From the NCBI GenBank assembly GCA_018650745.1, contig JABIFK010000353.1, positions 1 to 13,875 on the forward strand: a stretch of DNA of 13,875 bases, in the 5' to 3' direction. This DNA comes from Candidatus Latescibacterota bacterium (GTDB taxonomy: Bacteria > Latescibacterota > UBA2968). Below the pieces are notes generated by a model. The model did no database searches. It was not told the DNA's origin and saw nothing but the letters and a program-made list of their open reading frames with translations. Both the position numbers and the translations under genes were made by a program. Every line of letters begins with the position of its first letter. Positions within the stretch are counted from its first letter, which is position 1. Positions 13,533-13,875 of this stretch are shown piece by piece.

Positions 13533-13875
13533 ATGACACCTAAAAAGCTATGGTTTTTAGCCACCGGTTTTTTTGCCGGGGTGGGTATGTGCTTGGCTGG
13601 TCTTGTGACCACCGCAGATGCCCAATGGGGCAGCAATGCCCGTCGTTCGATGGCTCGCGGTCAGATCGGTCACACGATCCACAACCCGGGCATGAGTGGT
13701 AAGAAGGACAACCGTACTAAGTTGGCACAATCTTCATTTTCATATCCTCAGGGTCGTAACATCAAAGTATACTCTGGTGGTTCTGAGCGTGAAGGTTGGA
13801 ATGCCAAATCGAATTCAGCTGGTGAAGGTTTTTGGGTTTTGAGCAAGTCTGGCAACTCGTATGCAGGTGCGCGTG
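13533..13875 (+). CDS. Secreted protein of unknown function, 5' part (cut by window end)
   Basis: The frame runs open from ATG 13533 to the window edge, giving 114 codons. GAGGAG at 13517-13522 lies ten bases upstream. The start MTPKKLWFLATGFFAGVG continues to a signal-peptide cleavage near TADA-QW (residue 30). The visible mature part is rich in Ser, Gly, Arg and Asn with aromatic residues (for example NIKVYSGGSEREGWN and GEGFWVLSKSGNSYAGA), which suggests an extracellular or surface beta-rich protein. I recognise no family from this fragment. Codon use (GGT, CGT, AAC) resembles the receptor gene. It may belong to the same surface-protein locus as the barrel protein and receptor, but it has its own leader and is probably a separate transcript. 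Confidence 0.7.
   Translation, partial: MTPKKLWFLATGFFAGVGMCLAGLVTTADAQWGSNARRSMARGQIGHTIHNPGMSGKKDNRTKLAQSSFSYPQGRNIKVYSGGSEREGWNAKSNSAGEGFWVLSKSGNSYAGAR

Noticed and set aside
1..13875. CRISPR arrays, insertion sequences, tRNA or rRNA genes
   Set aside because: No spaced direct repeats of CRISPR length, no transposase-like frame and no RNA-gene signatures were seen.

Overview
The window looks like a chromosomal segment of a diderm, heterotrophic or mixed-metabolism bacterium of the FCB type: Bacteroidota relatives, or candidate phyla such as Latescibacterota, KSB1 or Marinimicrobia. The assignment rests on a TonB-dependent receptor with an N-terminal carboxypeptidase-regulatory-like domain, an outer-membrane beta-barrel protein, lipoprotein signal peptides, many exported multihaem cytochromes, moderate GC with AT-rich intergenic DNA, and mixed ATG/GTG/TTG starts with clear Shine-Dalgarno (SD) sequences. 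The phylum is inference; no rRNA or marker gene is present. All convincing genes are on the plus strand.

Region 1 (1-8663) reads as one tightly packed operon. It holds the end of a TPR protein, a YcaO-domain enzyme overlapping it by ATGA, a lipoprotein with a formylglycine-generating-enzyme (FGE) fold that lacks the catalytic cysteines, two tandem paralogous octahaem cytochromes fused to HEAT and TPR repeats, and a compact membrane-anchored octahaem cytochrome resembling the hydroxylamine oxidoreductase (HAO) family. Most junctions are overlaps or gaps of a few bases. The three cytochromes together carry 24 predicted haem c sites. The likely theme is an extracytoplasmic electron-transfer or nitrogen-oxide redox module, with TPR/HEAT scaffolds and a YcaO peptide-modifying enzyme whose target is not visible. 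This unusual combination is the best candidate for an undescribed system.

A striking detail lies at the start of the second cytochrome gene. Its lipoprotein signal peptide is encoded by a run of imperfect heptanucleotide tandem repeats, like the short tandemly repeated sequences (STRR) described in cyanobacteria, as if a repeat element had been captured as an export signal.

Region 2 (8664-9117) is an AT-rich intergenic stretch with a candidate promoter that has an inverted repeat in its spacer, followed by a long leader. The leader ends in a small hairpin abutting the SD of the next gene. Region 3 (9118-13206) holds an outer-membrane beta-barrel protein starting at TTG and a large TonB-dependent receptor with an EF-hand-like calcium loop. 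Region 4 (13207-13532) has a long hairpin behind the receptor gene and then a highly foldable leader. Region 5 (13533-end) is the start of a secreted protein I do not recognise, cut by the window edge.
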